From positions 6,025,501 to 6,089,500 of the forward strand of contig NZ_CP024985.1 in NCBI RefSeq assembly GCF_002803845.1: a DNA stretch of 64,000 nucleotides. The letters run 5' to 3'. The notes beneath the pieces are model-generated. The model saw only the letters and a program-made list of their open reading frames with translations. It had not been told where the DNA came from and ran no database searches. The position numbers were made by a program, and so were the translations under genes. This stretch comes from Streptomyces lavendulae subsp. lavendulae. GTDB taxonomy: Bacteria > Actinomycetota > Actinomycetes > Streptomycetales > Streptomycetaceae. Shown here piece after piece: positions 8,397-16,232 of the stretch (position 1 is the first letter of the stretch; each line of letters opens with the position of its first letter).

Positions 8397-9408
8397 CCCG
8401 GGGGAAGGCGTACGGGTGCTGGGCGGACAGCCAGGTGACCAGCTGCTCGCGCACCGCGCAGCGCAGGGTCCACACCTCGTCGGCGTTCCTGGCCGTGACG
8501 ACGGCGCGCACCACGATGGTGTTCGGTGTGGTGTCGGTCACGGCCAGGGAACCGGTGCGGCCGTCCCATTCGGGGATGTCCTTGAGGAGCTCCGCCAGCT
8601 TGTCCCGCATCAGGGCGACCGGCGCCGCGTGGTCGAGGTGGAAGAAGACGGTGCCGGTGATCTCGGCGCCGCCGCGCGACCAGTTCTCGTAGGGCTTGCT
8701 CGTGAAGTAGGAGACCGGCATCGTGATGCGGCGTTCGTCCCAGGTGCGGACCACGAGGAAGGTCAGGGTGATCTCCTCGACCGTGCCCCACTCCTTGTCC
8801 ACGACGACGGTGTCCCCGATGCGCACGGTGTCGCCGAAGGCGATCTGGAGTCCGGCGAAGAGGTTGCCGAGGGTGGACTGGGCGGCGATGCCGGCCACGA
8901 TGCCGAGGACACCGGCCGAGGCCAGCATCGAGGCGCCGGCCACCCTCATGGCGGGGAAGGTCAGCAGCATCGCGGCGACGGAGACCACCACCGCCACGGC
9001 GACGACCACCCGCTGGATCAGGGTGACCTGGGTGCGGACGCGGCGGACCCGGGCTTCGTTCGGGTGGGAGGCGGCGTAGCGGGAGTAGACGGAGTCCACG
9101 ACCGCCGTGGCGATCCGGACGAGGAGCCAGGCGGTCGAGGCGATCATCAGCAGGGCCAGGACGTGCCCGACGGCGGCCCGGTGGGCGGGGAAGACGCCCG
9201 CCCGCCGGTACGAGGCCTGGAGCAGGCCCGTGGCCAGGACCAGCCGGAAGGGCGGGACGCAACGGCGCAGCAGCCCCCACAGCGGAGTCTCGGTGTGCCG
9301 GGCGTCGGCCTTGCGCAGCAGCAGGTCGAGCAGCCACCCGGCGAGCAGGGTGAGGACCAGTACGGCGGCGAGGGCCACGACGGGACGCAGGACGTTCTCC
9401 ATCTCCAT
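8365..9408 (-). CDS. MscS-family small-conductance mechanosensitive channel
   Basis: Releases solutes on hypo-osmotic shock, or a related ion conductance in the membrane. 347 residues with four hydrophobic segments (about 10-30, 83-105, 133-155 and the pore helix 160-190). The pore helix has the family Gly/Ala pattern (GVLGIVAGIAAQSTLGN) followed by FGDTVRIGDTVVV and the WGTVEEITL beta-domain. Two ATG codons lie close together at the start; the outer one at 9408 is used here. The stop lies inside the 3' end of the histidine kinase gene. A soluble C-terminal domain of about 100 residues follows, as in MscS. Confidence 0.92.
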   Translation of the reverse strand: MEMENVLRPVVALAAVLVLTLLAGWLLDLLLRKADARHTETPLWGLLRRCVPPFRLVLATGLLQASYRRAGVFPAHRAAVGHVLALLMIASTAWLLVRIATAVVDSVYSRYAASHPNEARVRRVRTQVTLIQRVVVAVAVVVSVAAMLLTFPAMRVAGASMLASAGVLGIVAGIAAQSTLGNLFAGLQIAFGDTVRIGDTVVVDKEWGTVEEITLTFLVVRTWDERRITMPVSYFTSKPYENWSRGGAEITGTVFFHLDHAAPVALMRDKLAELLKDIPEWDGRTGSLAVTDTTPNTIVVRAVVTARNADEVWTLRCAVREQLVTWLSAQHPYAFPRVTTSETDPRP

Positions 9409-9474
9409 ACCCTGAACCTAACCGCGACGGGTCCCGCGACTCCTGCCTTCGCGGTGAATGGCACGATGGGAGGC

Positions 9475-10044
9475 ATGAACATCGTGCTCTTCCATTCGAC
9501 GTACGGGCTGCGGCCCGCGGTGCACGCGGCGGCCGACCGGCTGCGCGCGGCCGGTCACCAGGTCCAGGTGCCCGACCTCTTCGAGGGGCGTACGTTCGCG
9601 ACGGTCGAGGAGGGGATGGCCCACCAGGACGAGGTCGGCCGCGACGAGCTGCTCAAGCGGGCGGTCCTGGCCGTGGCGCCGTACTCCGACCAGGGTCTGG
9701 TGTACGCCGGTTTCTCCTACGGCGGCTCGGTCGCCCAGCACCTGGCGCTGGCCGACGACAAGGCGCGCGGCCTGCTGCTCCTGCACGGCACGGCGGACCT
9801 GGACGAGGACGCGTCGGCCGACGAGCTGCCGGTGCAGCTGCACGTCGCCGACCCGGACCCCTTCGAGCCGCACGACTGGCTGACCGCCTGGTACCTGCGG
9901 ATGCGGCGGGCCGGGGCGGACGTGGAGGTCCACACTTATCCGGGGGCCGGTCACCTCTTCACGGACCCGGACCTGGACGACTACGACGCCGAGGCGGCGG
10001 AGGAGACCTGGAAGGTCGCGCTCGGCTTCCTCGACAGCCTGTAG
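9475..10044 (+). CDS. Dienelactone hydrolase family protein
   Basis: Alpha/beta hydrolase of unknown substrate. 189 residues. The nucleophile elbow is GFSYGG with S81 where classical dienelactone hydrolases have cysteine; the histidine is seen in PGAGHLF near residue 161. ATG 9475 is preferred to ATG 9466 because GGGAGG then falls just upstream as ribosome site. It stands alone: divergent from the MscS gene with a 66-base gap and convergent with the secreted protease, from which a perfect hairpin separates it. Confidence 0.88.
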   Translation: MNIVLFHSTYGLRPAVHAAADRLRAAGHQVQVPDLFEGRTFATVEEGMAHQDEVGRDELLKRAVLAVAPYSDQGLVYAGFSYGGSVAQHLALADDKARGLLLLHGTADLDEDASADELPVQLHVADPDPFEPHDWLTAWYLRMRRAGADVEVHTYPGAGHLFTDPDLDDYDAEAAEETWKVALGFLDSL

Positions 10045-10069
10045 GGGCGCGGGCCGGCCGTACGGACGG

Positions 10070-10105
10070 GGCAGGGCCCCCGGCGGTGACGCCGGGGGCC
10101 CTGCC
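10070..10105. terminator. Bidirectional terminator hairpin
   Basis: Perfect 16-bp stem GGCAGGGCCCCCGGCG with a GTGA tetraloop (GNRA type), between the convergent hydrolase and protease genes. No T-tract, as is usual for Streptomyces hairpins. Confidence 0.85.
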
Positions 10106-10158
10106 GGTGCGCGGGGAGGCGCGGTGGAGCGGACGGAGCGGGAAGGACCTGCCGCCGG

Positions 10159-11160
10159 TCAGGCGCGGTAGGCCGTCCACATGCTCTTCATGCGCGACAC
10201 CTGGCCGGCCGTGAACTGGTACATGCAGGAGTCGTACGTGTAGTCCATGAAGTTGTGGATCGGGTCGGCGCCCGGCGCGGTGCAGGTGTCGCGCCCGGTC
10301 GGGCACTCGAAGGCCGCGCTGGACTCGGCCGGGGTGTCGGGGACGGAGTCGCCGCTGCCCGTGCAGCCGCCCTGGAAGGTGTGGTACAGACCCATCCAGT
10401 GGCCGACCTCGTGGGTGGCGGTGTCGCCCTCGTTGTAGTTGGTGGCGGAGCCGCCGGGCAGCGAGGAGTTGAGGATGACGACGCCGTCCATCTTGGGCGC
10501 CGAGGCGTAGGAGCTGGGGAAGGTCGCCCAGCCCAGGAGCCCGCCGCCGAGGTTGGCGGTGTAGAGGTTGAGCGCGTTCTTGCCGCCCTTGCGCAGGGCG
10601 TTCTTCATGTCCTTCTCGGCCTTGGTGCCGTCCGAGACGTTGTACCAGGTCGAGTTGTCGGTGTAGTCGGTCCCGGCCAGGCTGAACTGGAAGCCGGAGT
10701 TGACGTTGCCGGTGCCCTGGCCCGCGTAGGCCGCGTTGAGGACCGCGATCTGGTTGTTGATCTGGGCGGCCGTCAGCTTGCCGGTGGTGCCGGAGGTGAT
10801 GACGTGCACGTAGACCGGGATGGTCGTGACGGCGGCCGCGGCGCCGGCGCGCATGCCCTCGCTCTGCTGGGGGGAGAGCTGGAGCTGGGCGAGCTTCTTC
10901 TTCAGGTCGGCGTCCATGGACTTGACCTGGTCGGCGCTGATCTCGTTGGGGTCGGCCGCGTGGTGGTCCTTGGGCCGGGCCACGCGGGCGTTGGCAGGGG
11001 CGGAGCCCTGCTCGGCACAGACCTCGGCGGGGGTCTTCGCCGCGGCGGCGGCGACCGTGGTCGGGGCCGTCAGCGGGGCGAAGGCCAGGGTCGAGGCCAG
11101 GACGGCCGTGCCCATGAGGCGGCGGCGAAGAAGGGGGGATATGCGGGCAACGGCGCGCAC
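10159..11160 (-). CDS. Secreted zinc metalloprotease (M43-like metzincin)
   Basis: Exported protease. 333 residues: signal peptide with LLRRR then a hydrophobic stretch and likely cleavage after an Ala-rich segment near residue 40, a pro-like region to about 110, then the catalytic domain. The metzincin zinc site HEVGHWMGLYH (250-260) is complete, with the Met-turn FMDYTYDSCM at 304-313. Four or more cysteines in the last 100 residues probably form disulfides. GTG 11160 is chosen over an upstream start because GAGGAG sits 5 bases before it. Alone on its strand, downstream of phoD and its terminator. Confidence 0.9.
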   Translation of the reverse strand: MRAVARISPLLRRRLMGTAVLASTLAFAPLTAPTTVAAAAAKTPAEVCAEQGSAPANARVARPKDHHAADPNEISADQVKSMDADLKKKLAQLQLSPQQSEGMRAGAAAAVTTIPVYVHVITSGTTGKLTAAQINNQIAVLNAAYAGQGTGNVNSGFQFSLAGTDYTDNSTWYNVSDGTKAEKDMKNALRKGGKNALNLYTANLGGGLLGWATFPSSYASAPKMDGVVILNSSLPGGSATNYNEGDTATHEVGHWMGLYHTFQGGCTGSGDSVPDTPAESSAAFECPTGRDTCTAPGADPIHNFMDYTYDSCMYQFTAGQVSRMKSMWTAYRA

Positions 11161-11284
11161 GTTGACTCCTCGCGAAGCGTGGTGGGGGGTGAGGTATTTC
11201 CTCACGCTGGCCGGAAGCTTACGTGTGCATGTCATTCATTTGGCAAGTACCCGGAGGTTAAAGATTTGTTGCCGATGATGCGGT

Positions 11285-11315
11285 AGGGGCTCCTGGTCTT
11301 GCGTCAGGAGCCCCT
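11285..11315 (-). terminator. phoD terminator
   Basis: Perfect 11-bp stem AGGGGCTCCTG / CAGGAGCCCCT with a 9-base loop, 25 bases past the phoD stop on the minus strand and before the protease promoter region. Confidence 0.8.
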
Positions 11316-11339
11316 GTCGACAGCAGATTTGACGGTATG

Positions 11340-13022
11340 TCAGAAAACCGGACGGTCGGCCCGCTCCACCTTCTGCGTGCCGCTCGGCGTGCGGTACGAG
11401 CGCTCCCACGAGGAGGTCGCGTCCTGCCGCCGCTTGTCCGAGACCACGTAGTAGTCCATCTGCGAGCGCTCGGCCGTCACGTCCAGGACCCCGTAGCCGT
11501 GGGAGTCCATGTCCACCCACTTGACGTGCCAGTTCGCGGCCTTGACGGCCCCTTCCGCGACCAGCGAGAGCGTGTCCGGCAGGACGTGCAGCGTGTCGTC
11601 GAGGTTGTCGGAGGTCACCGAGGTCACCACGAACTCGGTCGCCGCCGTCCCGGAGCCCGGGTACGTTGCCTTCTCCACCGGCAGCTCGTTCGCGAACGAC
11701 ATGTGGATGTCGCCGGTCAGGAACACCGTGTTCTTGATGTTCTTTTCCTTCAAGTGGCCCAGGAGTTCCTTGCGGTCGTCCGTGTAGCCGTCCCACTGAT
11801 CCACATTGATCGCTATTCCACCCTCGGGCAGGCCGAGCAGCTTGGTGAGCGGCTTCAGCAGGTGCGCGGGCAGCGCGCCGAAGGCCAGCGGCGAGATCAT
11901 CACCGAGGTGCCCACCAGCTGCCAGGCCGCGTTCGAGGACGCCAGCCCGGCCTTGAGCCAGTCCAGCTGGGCCCGTCCGGTGATGGTGCGCTCGGGGTCG
12001 TCCACCGAGCCGCTGCCGACCTTGGCCTGCTGCGAACGGAAGCTGCGCAGGTCCAGCAGGTGCAGGTCGGCGAGGGTGCCGAAGCGCAGCCGCCGGTAGA
12101 CGGTACCCGCGATGGAGGGGCGGACGGGCATCCACTCGAAGTAGGCCTGCTTGGCGGCGGCCGCCCGGGCCGCCCAGTCGCCCTCGGCGCCGGGGGTGTG
12201 GTTCTCCGCGCCGCCGGACCAGGAGTCGTTGGCGAACTCGTGGTCGTCCCAGATGGCGACGATCGGGTGCGCCGCGTGCAGGGCCTGGAGGTCGGCGTCC
12301 GTCTTGTACTTGCCGTGCCGGGTGCGGTAGTCGGCCAGCGAGACGATCTCGTTGCGGGGCTCGTGCGGGCGCACGACGTACTTGGCCTCCGGGTAGGTCC
12401 CGGTGGCGTACTCGTAGATGTAGTCGCCCAGGTGCAGCACCGCGTGCAGGTCGGCGCGGGCGGCCAGGTGCCGGTACGCCGAGAAGTAGCCGGACTCCCA
12501 GTTGGCGCAGGACACCACGCCGAAGCGCACGCCGGGGGTGCGGGTGTCGGCGGCCGGGGCGGTCAGGGTCCGTCCGGCCGGGGAGACGGCGTCGCCGGCG
12601 GTGAACCGGTACCAGTACGGGGTCTGCGGGCGCAGTCCGCGCACGTCGGCCTTGACGGTGTGGTCGGTGGCGGCGCGGGCGGTGACGGAACCGCTCGCGA
12701 CGATCCGGGAGAAGGCCTTGTCCTCGGCCACCTCCCAGCCCACCGCGGTGTCCGGGCCGACGCCGGAGCCGGGGACGGACTCCGCGGTCGGGGTGACGCG
12801 GGTCCACAGCAGGATCCCGTCGGGCAGCGGGTCGCCCGAGGCGACGCCGTGCAGGAACGCGGGCGCGGATCCGGCCGCGTGGGCGGCCGCGGCGCCGAGC
12901 CCGGCGATCGGTGCGAGCGCGGCCGTGGCGGCGGCGGCCAGGACGACCGAACGGCGGCGCGGGTGTGCCGGGCGGGCGGCCATGGGGGCGCCGTCGGCGG
13001 AGGGGGTGAGATGACTGGTCAC
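11340..13022 (-). CDS. phoD: PhoD-type alkaline phosphatase/phosphodiesterase, Tat-exported
   Basis: Secreted metallophosphoesterase that releases phosphate from organic esters. 560 residues. The N-terminus has a twin-arginine signal (RRRSVVLAAAA, about 22-32) and an Ala-rich h-region ending near AHA; then a PhoD N-terminal beta domain (PAFLHGVASGDP onward) and the calcineurin-like core with LHLGDYIYEYA, IWDDHEFANDSW and LTGDIHMSF as metal-site motifs. GTG 13022 is used; a downstream ATG (MAARPAHPRRRS) is also possible and would keep the Tat motif. No clear PHO box (repeats of GTTCACC) was found upstream. Confidence 0.93.
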   Translation of the reverse strand: MTSHLTPSADGAPMAARPAHPRRRSVVLAAAATAALAPIAGLGAAAAHAAGSAPAFLHGVASGDPLPDGILLWTRVTPTAESVPGSGVGPDTAVGWEVAEDKAFSRIVASGSVTARAATDHTVKADVRGLRPQTPYWYRFTAGDAVSPAGRTLTAPAADTRTPGVRFGVVSCANWESGYFSAYRHLAARADLHAVLHLGDYIYEYATGTYPEAKYVVRPHEPRNEIVSLADYRTRHGKYKTDADLQALHAAHPIVAIWDDHEFANDSWSGGAENHTPGAEGDWAARAAAAKQAYFEWMPVRPSIAGTVYRRLRFGTLADLHLLDLRSFRSQQAKVGSGSVDDPERTITGRAQLDWLKAGLASSNAAWQLVGTSVMISPLAFGALPAHLLKPLTKLLGLPEGGIAINVDQWDGYTDDRKELLGHLKEKNIKNTVFLTGDIHMSFANELPVEKATYPGSGTAATEFVVTSVTSDNLDDTLHVLPDTLSLVAEGAVKAANWHVKWVDMDSHGYGVLDVTAERSQMDYYVVSDKRRQDATSSWERSYRTPSGTQKVERADRPVF

Positions 13023-13030
13023 GGGCGATC

Positions 13031-13060
13031 ATATTACTGATCGGTATTCAGCCAGGAACA
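13031..13060 (-). promoter_or_regulatory. Candidate phoD promoter, leaderless
   Basis: On the minus strand TAATAT (13036-13031) makes a good -10 box, with a weak TGTTCC (13060-13055) 18 bases further upstream. The -10 ends only 8 bases before the GTG at 13022, so the transcript would begin at or next to the start codon. Confidence 0.4.
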
Positions 13061-13074
13061 GTCTCGAAAAGGCA

Positions 13075-13109
13075 ACGGGTGGGCGAACTCTGGGAGTTCA
13101 CCCACCCGT
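13075..13109 (-). terminator. Terminator after the first DsbA-like gene
   Basis: Sixteen-base arms, ACGGGTGGGCGAACTC and GAGTTCACCCACCCGT, with one mismatch and a 3-base loop. It lies between the DsbA-like stop (13142) and the phoD promoter on the same strand. Confidence 0.8.
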
Positions 13110-13141
13110 TGTCCGCCCAATTGCGGCCGGATGCGGACGGA

Positions 13142-13936
13142 TCAGCCGGCCAGGGCCTTGTCGATCGCGGCCGTGAACGCCTCCGGCGTGGCCGGGGTGT
13201 CGATCTTCTTGCCGTCCATCTTCAGCGTCGGGGTGCCGGTCACCCCGGACTTGTTGAAGGCCTTGGACATGTCCATCGCCCACCGGTCGTACGTACCGTC
13301 CTCGACGGCCTTCTTGAACTCGGCGTTGCCCTTGAGCGCCGGAACCGTGTCCGCGACCTTGATCAGGTAGTCGTCCTTGGCGAAGCTGTCGACGCTCTCG
13401 TCGGGGTGCAGGTCCTTGGAGTACAGGGCGGCCTTGTAGTCGAGGAAGGCCTGCGGGCTGACGTTCAGCGCCGCGCCCAGCGCGCTCAGCGCGTTCTTCG
13501 AGCCCTCGCCCTTGGCGGCGTTGTCGATGAAGGTGGCACCGAAGTACCGGAGCTTGTACTTGCCGGCGTCGACGTCCTTCTTGACCTGCTCGCCGGAGGA
13601 CTGCTCGAAGGCGGCGCACGCCGGGCAGCGGGAGTCCTCGTAGATCTCCAGGGTCTTCTTGGCCTCGGGCTTGCCGACGACGACGGTCAGGCCGTCCGCG
13701 CCCTCGGTGTTCTTCGGCTTGACCAGGGTGGCGTCGGCGGCCTTCTCCCAGTAGCCGGGCTCGTTGCCCTTGACGACCAGGTAGCCGACGCCCCCCGCCA
13801 GGGCCAGCAGGGCGACGAGCCCGCCGGCCACCAGCGCCTGGCGGCGCACCTTGTCCTTCTTGGCCTGCTTCTCGCGCTCGATGCGCAGCTTCTCGCGGGC
13901 GGCGGCCTTGTTCTGCTGGCTGTTGCGTGCACTCAT
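13142..13936 (-). CDS. DsbA-family thioredoxin-fold membrane-anchored protein
   Basis: Likely extracytoplasmic thiol oxidoreductase. 264 residues: a highly charged N-terminus (about 1-32), one TM anchor at about 34-55, then a thioredoxin fold with active site CPAC (104-107) and the cis-proline segment GVTGTPTL near residue 230. ATG 13936 has a GGAG ribosome site. An integral membrane protein gene ends 53 bases upstream on the same strand, so the two may be co-transcribed. A paralogue with the same CPAC site and same topology lies at 40777 next to lgt. Confidence 0.9.
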   Translation of the reverse strand: MSARNSQQNKAAAREKLRIEREKQAKKDKVRRQALVAGGLVALLALAGGVGYLVVKGNEPGYWEKAADATLVKPKNTEGADGLTVVVGKPEAKKTLEIYEDSRCPACAAFEQSSGEQVKKDVDAGKYKLRYFGATFIDNAAKGEGSKNALSALGAALNVSPQAFLDYKAALYSKDLHPDESVDSFAKDDYLIKVADTVPALKGNAEFKKAVEDGTYDRWAMDMSKAFNKSGVTGTPTLKMDGKKIDTPATPEAFTAAIDKALAG

Positions 13937-13989
13937 GATGATCTCCGTGGGGCGTGGAAGGGCTGGGGAGGGGGACTGCCGTACGTACG

Positions 13990-14679
13990 TCAGGCGCTCG
14001 CGAGCGCCGCACGTGCGGGAGGTCCCCTCCGTCCCACGGAATGTGCCGGGAAGCGGGTACGGGCGGCCGTGCCCGGGAACCGCGGGCGCAGCGCCCGCCC
14101 GGCGGGCCCGGCGCCCGCCGTCACCGAGGCGACCGCCAGCAGCAGCGGCCGGAACGCCAGGGCGGCCACCGCCCGCAGCAGCCGGGCCAGGGCCCGCTCG
14201 CCGTGCCGCAGCCACGCGGCGGCCAGCAGCCCGACGCCGACGTGCCCGCCCAGCAGCAGCCAGGGCGTCCACGGCCCGGGGGCGGCGAGCAGGGCGGCGG
14301 GATCGCCGACGGGTCCGGCCACCGAGGTCAGCGGGCCGCCCACCGGGGTCCCGCCGCACAGCTCGTCCAGGCCCAGCGCGTGCAGCGGGCCGGAGACCGG
14401 CCCGCCCGCGGGGCCGTAGCAGACGCGCTGCCCGGCGGTGAAGACCGTGTCGGCGGCCAGTTCCAGCGGGACCAGCAGCCCGGCGATCGGTCCGAAGCCC
14501 CGCTCGCGGCCCGCCAGCGCGAACGCGATCGCGAAGACCCCCGCGAAGGCCCCGGCGGCCAGCAGGGGCGGCAGCGGGACCCGGGACAGGAGCACGTGGG
14601 AGCCCGCCGAGAGCAGCACGACGAGCGCGCTGAACAGCGCGGCACGCAGTGCCCTCGGTCCTGCCCCTGATATGTCCAT
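13990..14679 (-). CDS. Integral membrane protein of unknown function
   Basis: 229 residues with about five hydrophobic segments (about 10-30, 36-55, 62-80, 133-152, 165-190). Two cysteines (in QRVCYGP and DELCGG, about 86 and 108) face one loop between helices 3 and 4. The C-terminal 40 residues are Arg/Pro/Ala rich. I do not recognise a named family. Placement directly upstream of a DsbA-like gene and the paired loop cysteines would fit a thiol-redox partner, but there is no recognisable VKOR or DsbB motif, so this is only inference. The 3' end holds a perfect 16-bp palindrome (13993-14008). Confidence 0.7.
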   Translation of the reverse strand: MDISGAGPRALRAALFSALVVLLSAGSHVLLSRVPLPPLLAAGAFAGVFAIAFALAGRERGFGPIAGLLVPLELAADTVFTAGQRVCYGPAGGPVSGPLHALGLDELCGGTPVGGPLTSVAGPVGDPAALLAAPGPWTPWLLLGGHVGVGLLAAAWLRHGERALARLLRAVAALAFRPLLLAVASVTAGAGPAGRALRPRFPGTAARTRFPAHSVGRRGPPARAALASA

Positions 14680-14740
14680 CGTCGCGAGTCTTTCATGCCT
14701 CCCTGTGAATCCAGGGCCCCGGGCCGCCGCGGCAGCGGAA

Positions 14741-16066
14741 CTACGGCATGATCCGGCCGTTGCGGAACAGGTCCACGAAGATCTGGTGGTCGGCGCGCGC
14801 CCGGGCCCCGTAGGCGTGCGCGAAGTCCACCAGGAGCGTCGCGAAACCCTCCTCGTCGGCGGCGATCGCCGCGTCGATGGCCCGCTCGGTGGAGAAGGGG
14901 ACCAGGGACTGGCCGCTCTCCGCGGCGTCGGCCGCCGCGTGCATGGTGGCCGTGGCCCGGCCCAGGTCCGCGACCACCACCGCGATCTCCTCCGGGTCGT
15001 CCAGGTCCGACCAGTCCAGGTCCACCGCGTACGGGGAGACCTCCGCGACCAGCTGTCCGGCCCCGTCCAGCTCCGTCCAGCCCAGCCACGGGTCGGCGTG
15101 CGCCTGGAGGGCGCGCTGCGAGATCACCGTGCGGTGGCCCTCGTGCTCGAAGTACTCGCGCACCGCCCGGTCGGTGATGTGCCGGGACACGGCCGGGGTC
15201 TGCGCCTGCTTGAGGTAGATCACGACGTCGTTCTCCAGGGCGTCGCTGTGGCCCTCCAGCAGGATGTTGTACGAGGGCAGGCCGGCCGAGCCGATGCCCA
15301 CGCCCCGGCGGCCCACGACGTCCTTGACCCGGTAGGAGTCCGGGCGGACCAGGGACTCCTCGGGCAGGGTCTCCAGGTACCCGTCGAAGGCGGCCAGCAC
15401 CTTGTACCGGGTGGCCGCGTCCAGCTCGATCGCACCCCCGCCGTCGCTGAAGCGGCGCTCGTGGTCGCGGATCTCCGTCATCGAGTCCAGCAGGGAGAAA
15501 CGGGTGCGGGAGCGGGCCGAGCGCAGGGCGGAGAGCAGCGCGCCCTCGGCGGTGTCCAGGGTGAAGGAGGGGACCTCCTCGTGCTTGGCCCCCGTGGCCA
15601 GGTGGTGGATCCGCTCCCGGTAGGCGCCCGCGTAGATCCGCACCAGCTCGCTGATCTGCGCGTCGCTGAGGGCCTTGGTGTAGCCGATCAGGGCCACGGA
15701 GGCGGCGAAGCGCTTGAGGTCCCAGGTGAAGGGGCCGACGTAGGCCTCGTCGAAGTCGTTGACGTTGAAGACGAGCCGGCCGTTGGAGTCCATGTACGTG
15801 CCGAAGTTCTCGGCGTGCAGGTCGCCGTGGATCCACACCCGGCCCGTCTGCTCGTCCAGGTACGGGCCGCCGTGCCGGTCGCGCTCCAGGTCGGCGTAGA
15901 AGAGGCAGGCGGTGCCCCGGTAGAAGGCGAAGGCCGAGGCCGCCATCTTCCGGAACTTGACCTGGAAGGCGGCGGGGTCGGCCGCGAGCAGCTCTCCGAA
16001 CGCGGTGTCGAACACGTCGAGTATCTGCTCGGCGCGCTGCTCGTCGGTCGTCTCGGGTACCGCCAT
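14741..16066 (-). CDS. DUF2252 family protein (kinase-like fold)
   Basis: 441-residue cytoplasmic protein of unknown role. It keeps two marks of aminoglycoside-phosphotransferase/kinase folds: HGDLHAENF (80-88), like the catalytic HxDxxxxN loop, and NDFDE (103-107), like the DFG metal site. A conserved VKDVVGRRGVGIGSAG segment about residues 246-262 is typical of DUF2252. Family length is usual. Strong AGGAGG ribosome site before ATG 16066. It is divergent from dnaE across a 166-base gap. Substrate unknown; it could phosphorylate a small molecule. Confidence 0.88.
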   Translation of the reverse strand: MAVPETTDEQRAEQILDVFDTAFGELLAADPAAFQVKFRKMAASAFAFYRGTACLFYADLERDRHGGPYLDEQTGRVWIHGDLHAENFGTYMDSNGRLVFNVNDFDEAYVGPFTWDLKRFAASVALIGYTKALSDAQISELVRIYAGAYRERIHHLATGAKHEEVPSFTLDTAEGALLSALRSARSRTRFSLLDSMTEIRDHERRFSDGGGAIELDAATRYKVLAAFDGYLETLPEESLVRPDSYRVKDVVGRRGVGIGSAGLPSYNILLEGHSDALENDVVIYLKQAQTPAVSRHITDRAVREYFEHEGHRTVISQRALQAHADPWLGWTELDGAGQLVAEVSPYAVDLDWSDLDDPEEIAVVVADLGRATATMHAAADAAESGQSLVPFSTERAIDAAIAADEEGFATLLVDFAHAYGARARADHQIFVDLFRNGRIMP

Positions 16067-16186
16067 GGCGGATCCTCCTGATGGCGCTGGTCGATCACGT
16101 ACGGGATCGCATTTCGGACAGGTGTCCTTGGGTCTGCAACGGATGAAGGTACCGGTCGGTGCCCCGTTCGTGTCAGCCGGGAGACG

Positions 16187-16192
16187 TAGGAT
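16187..16192 (+). promoter_or_regulatory. Candidate -10 box for dnaE
   Basis: TAGGAT is the ideal Streptomyces vegetative -10 hexamer and lies 40 bases before the dnaE start. No good TTGAC-type -35 is visible at 16-18 bases, so the call is tentative. Confidence 0.35.
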
Positions 16193-16232
16193 TCAAAGCT
16201 GCCGCCCCTCTCTCCCCCCGGAGGCTCCCACC

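Noticed and set aside
13023..13074. PHO box (repeats of GTTCACC) upstream of phoD
   Set aside because: A GTTCACCC is seen at about 13097, but it is part of the terminator arm, and no second copy at 11-bp spacing was found.
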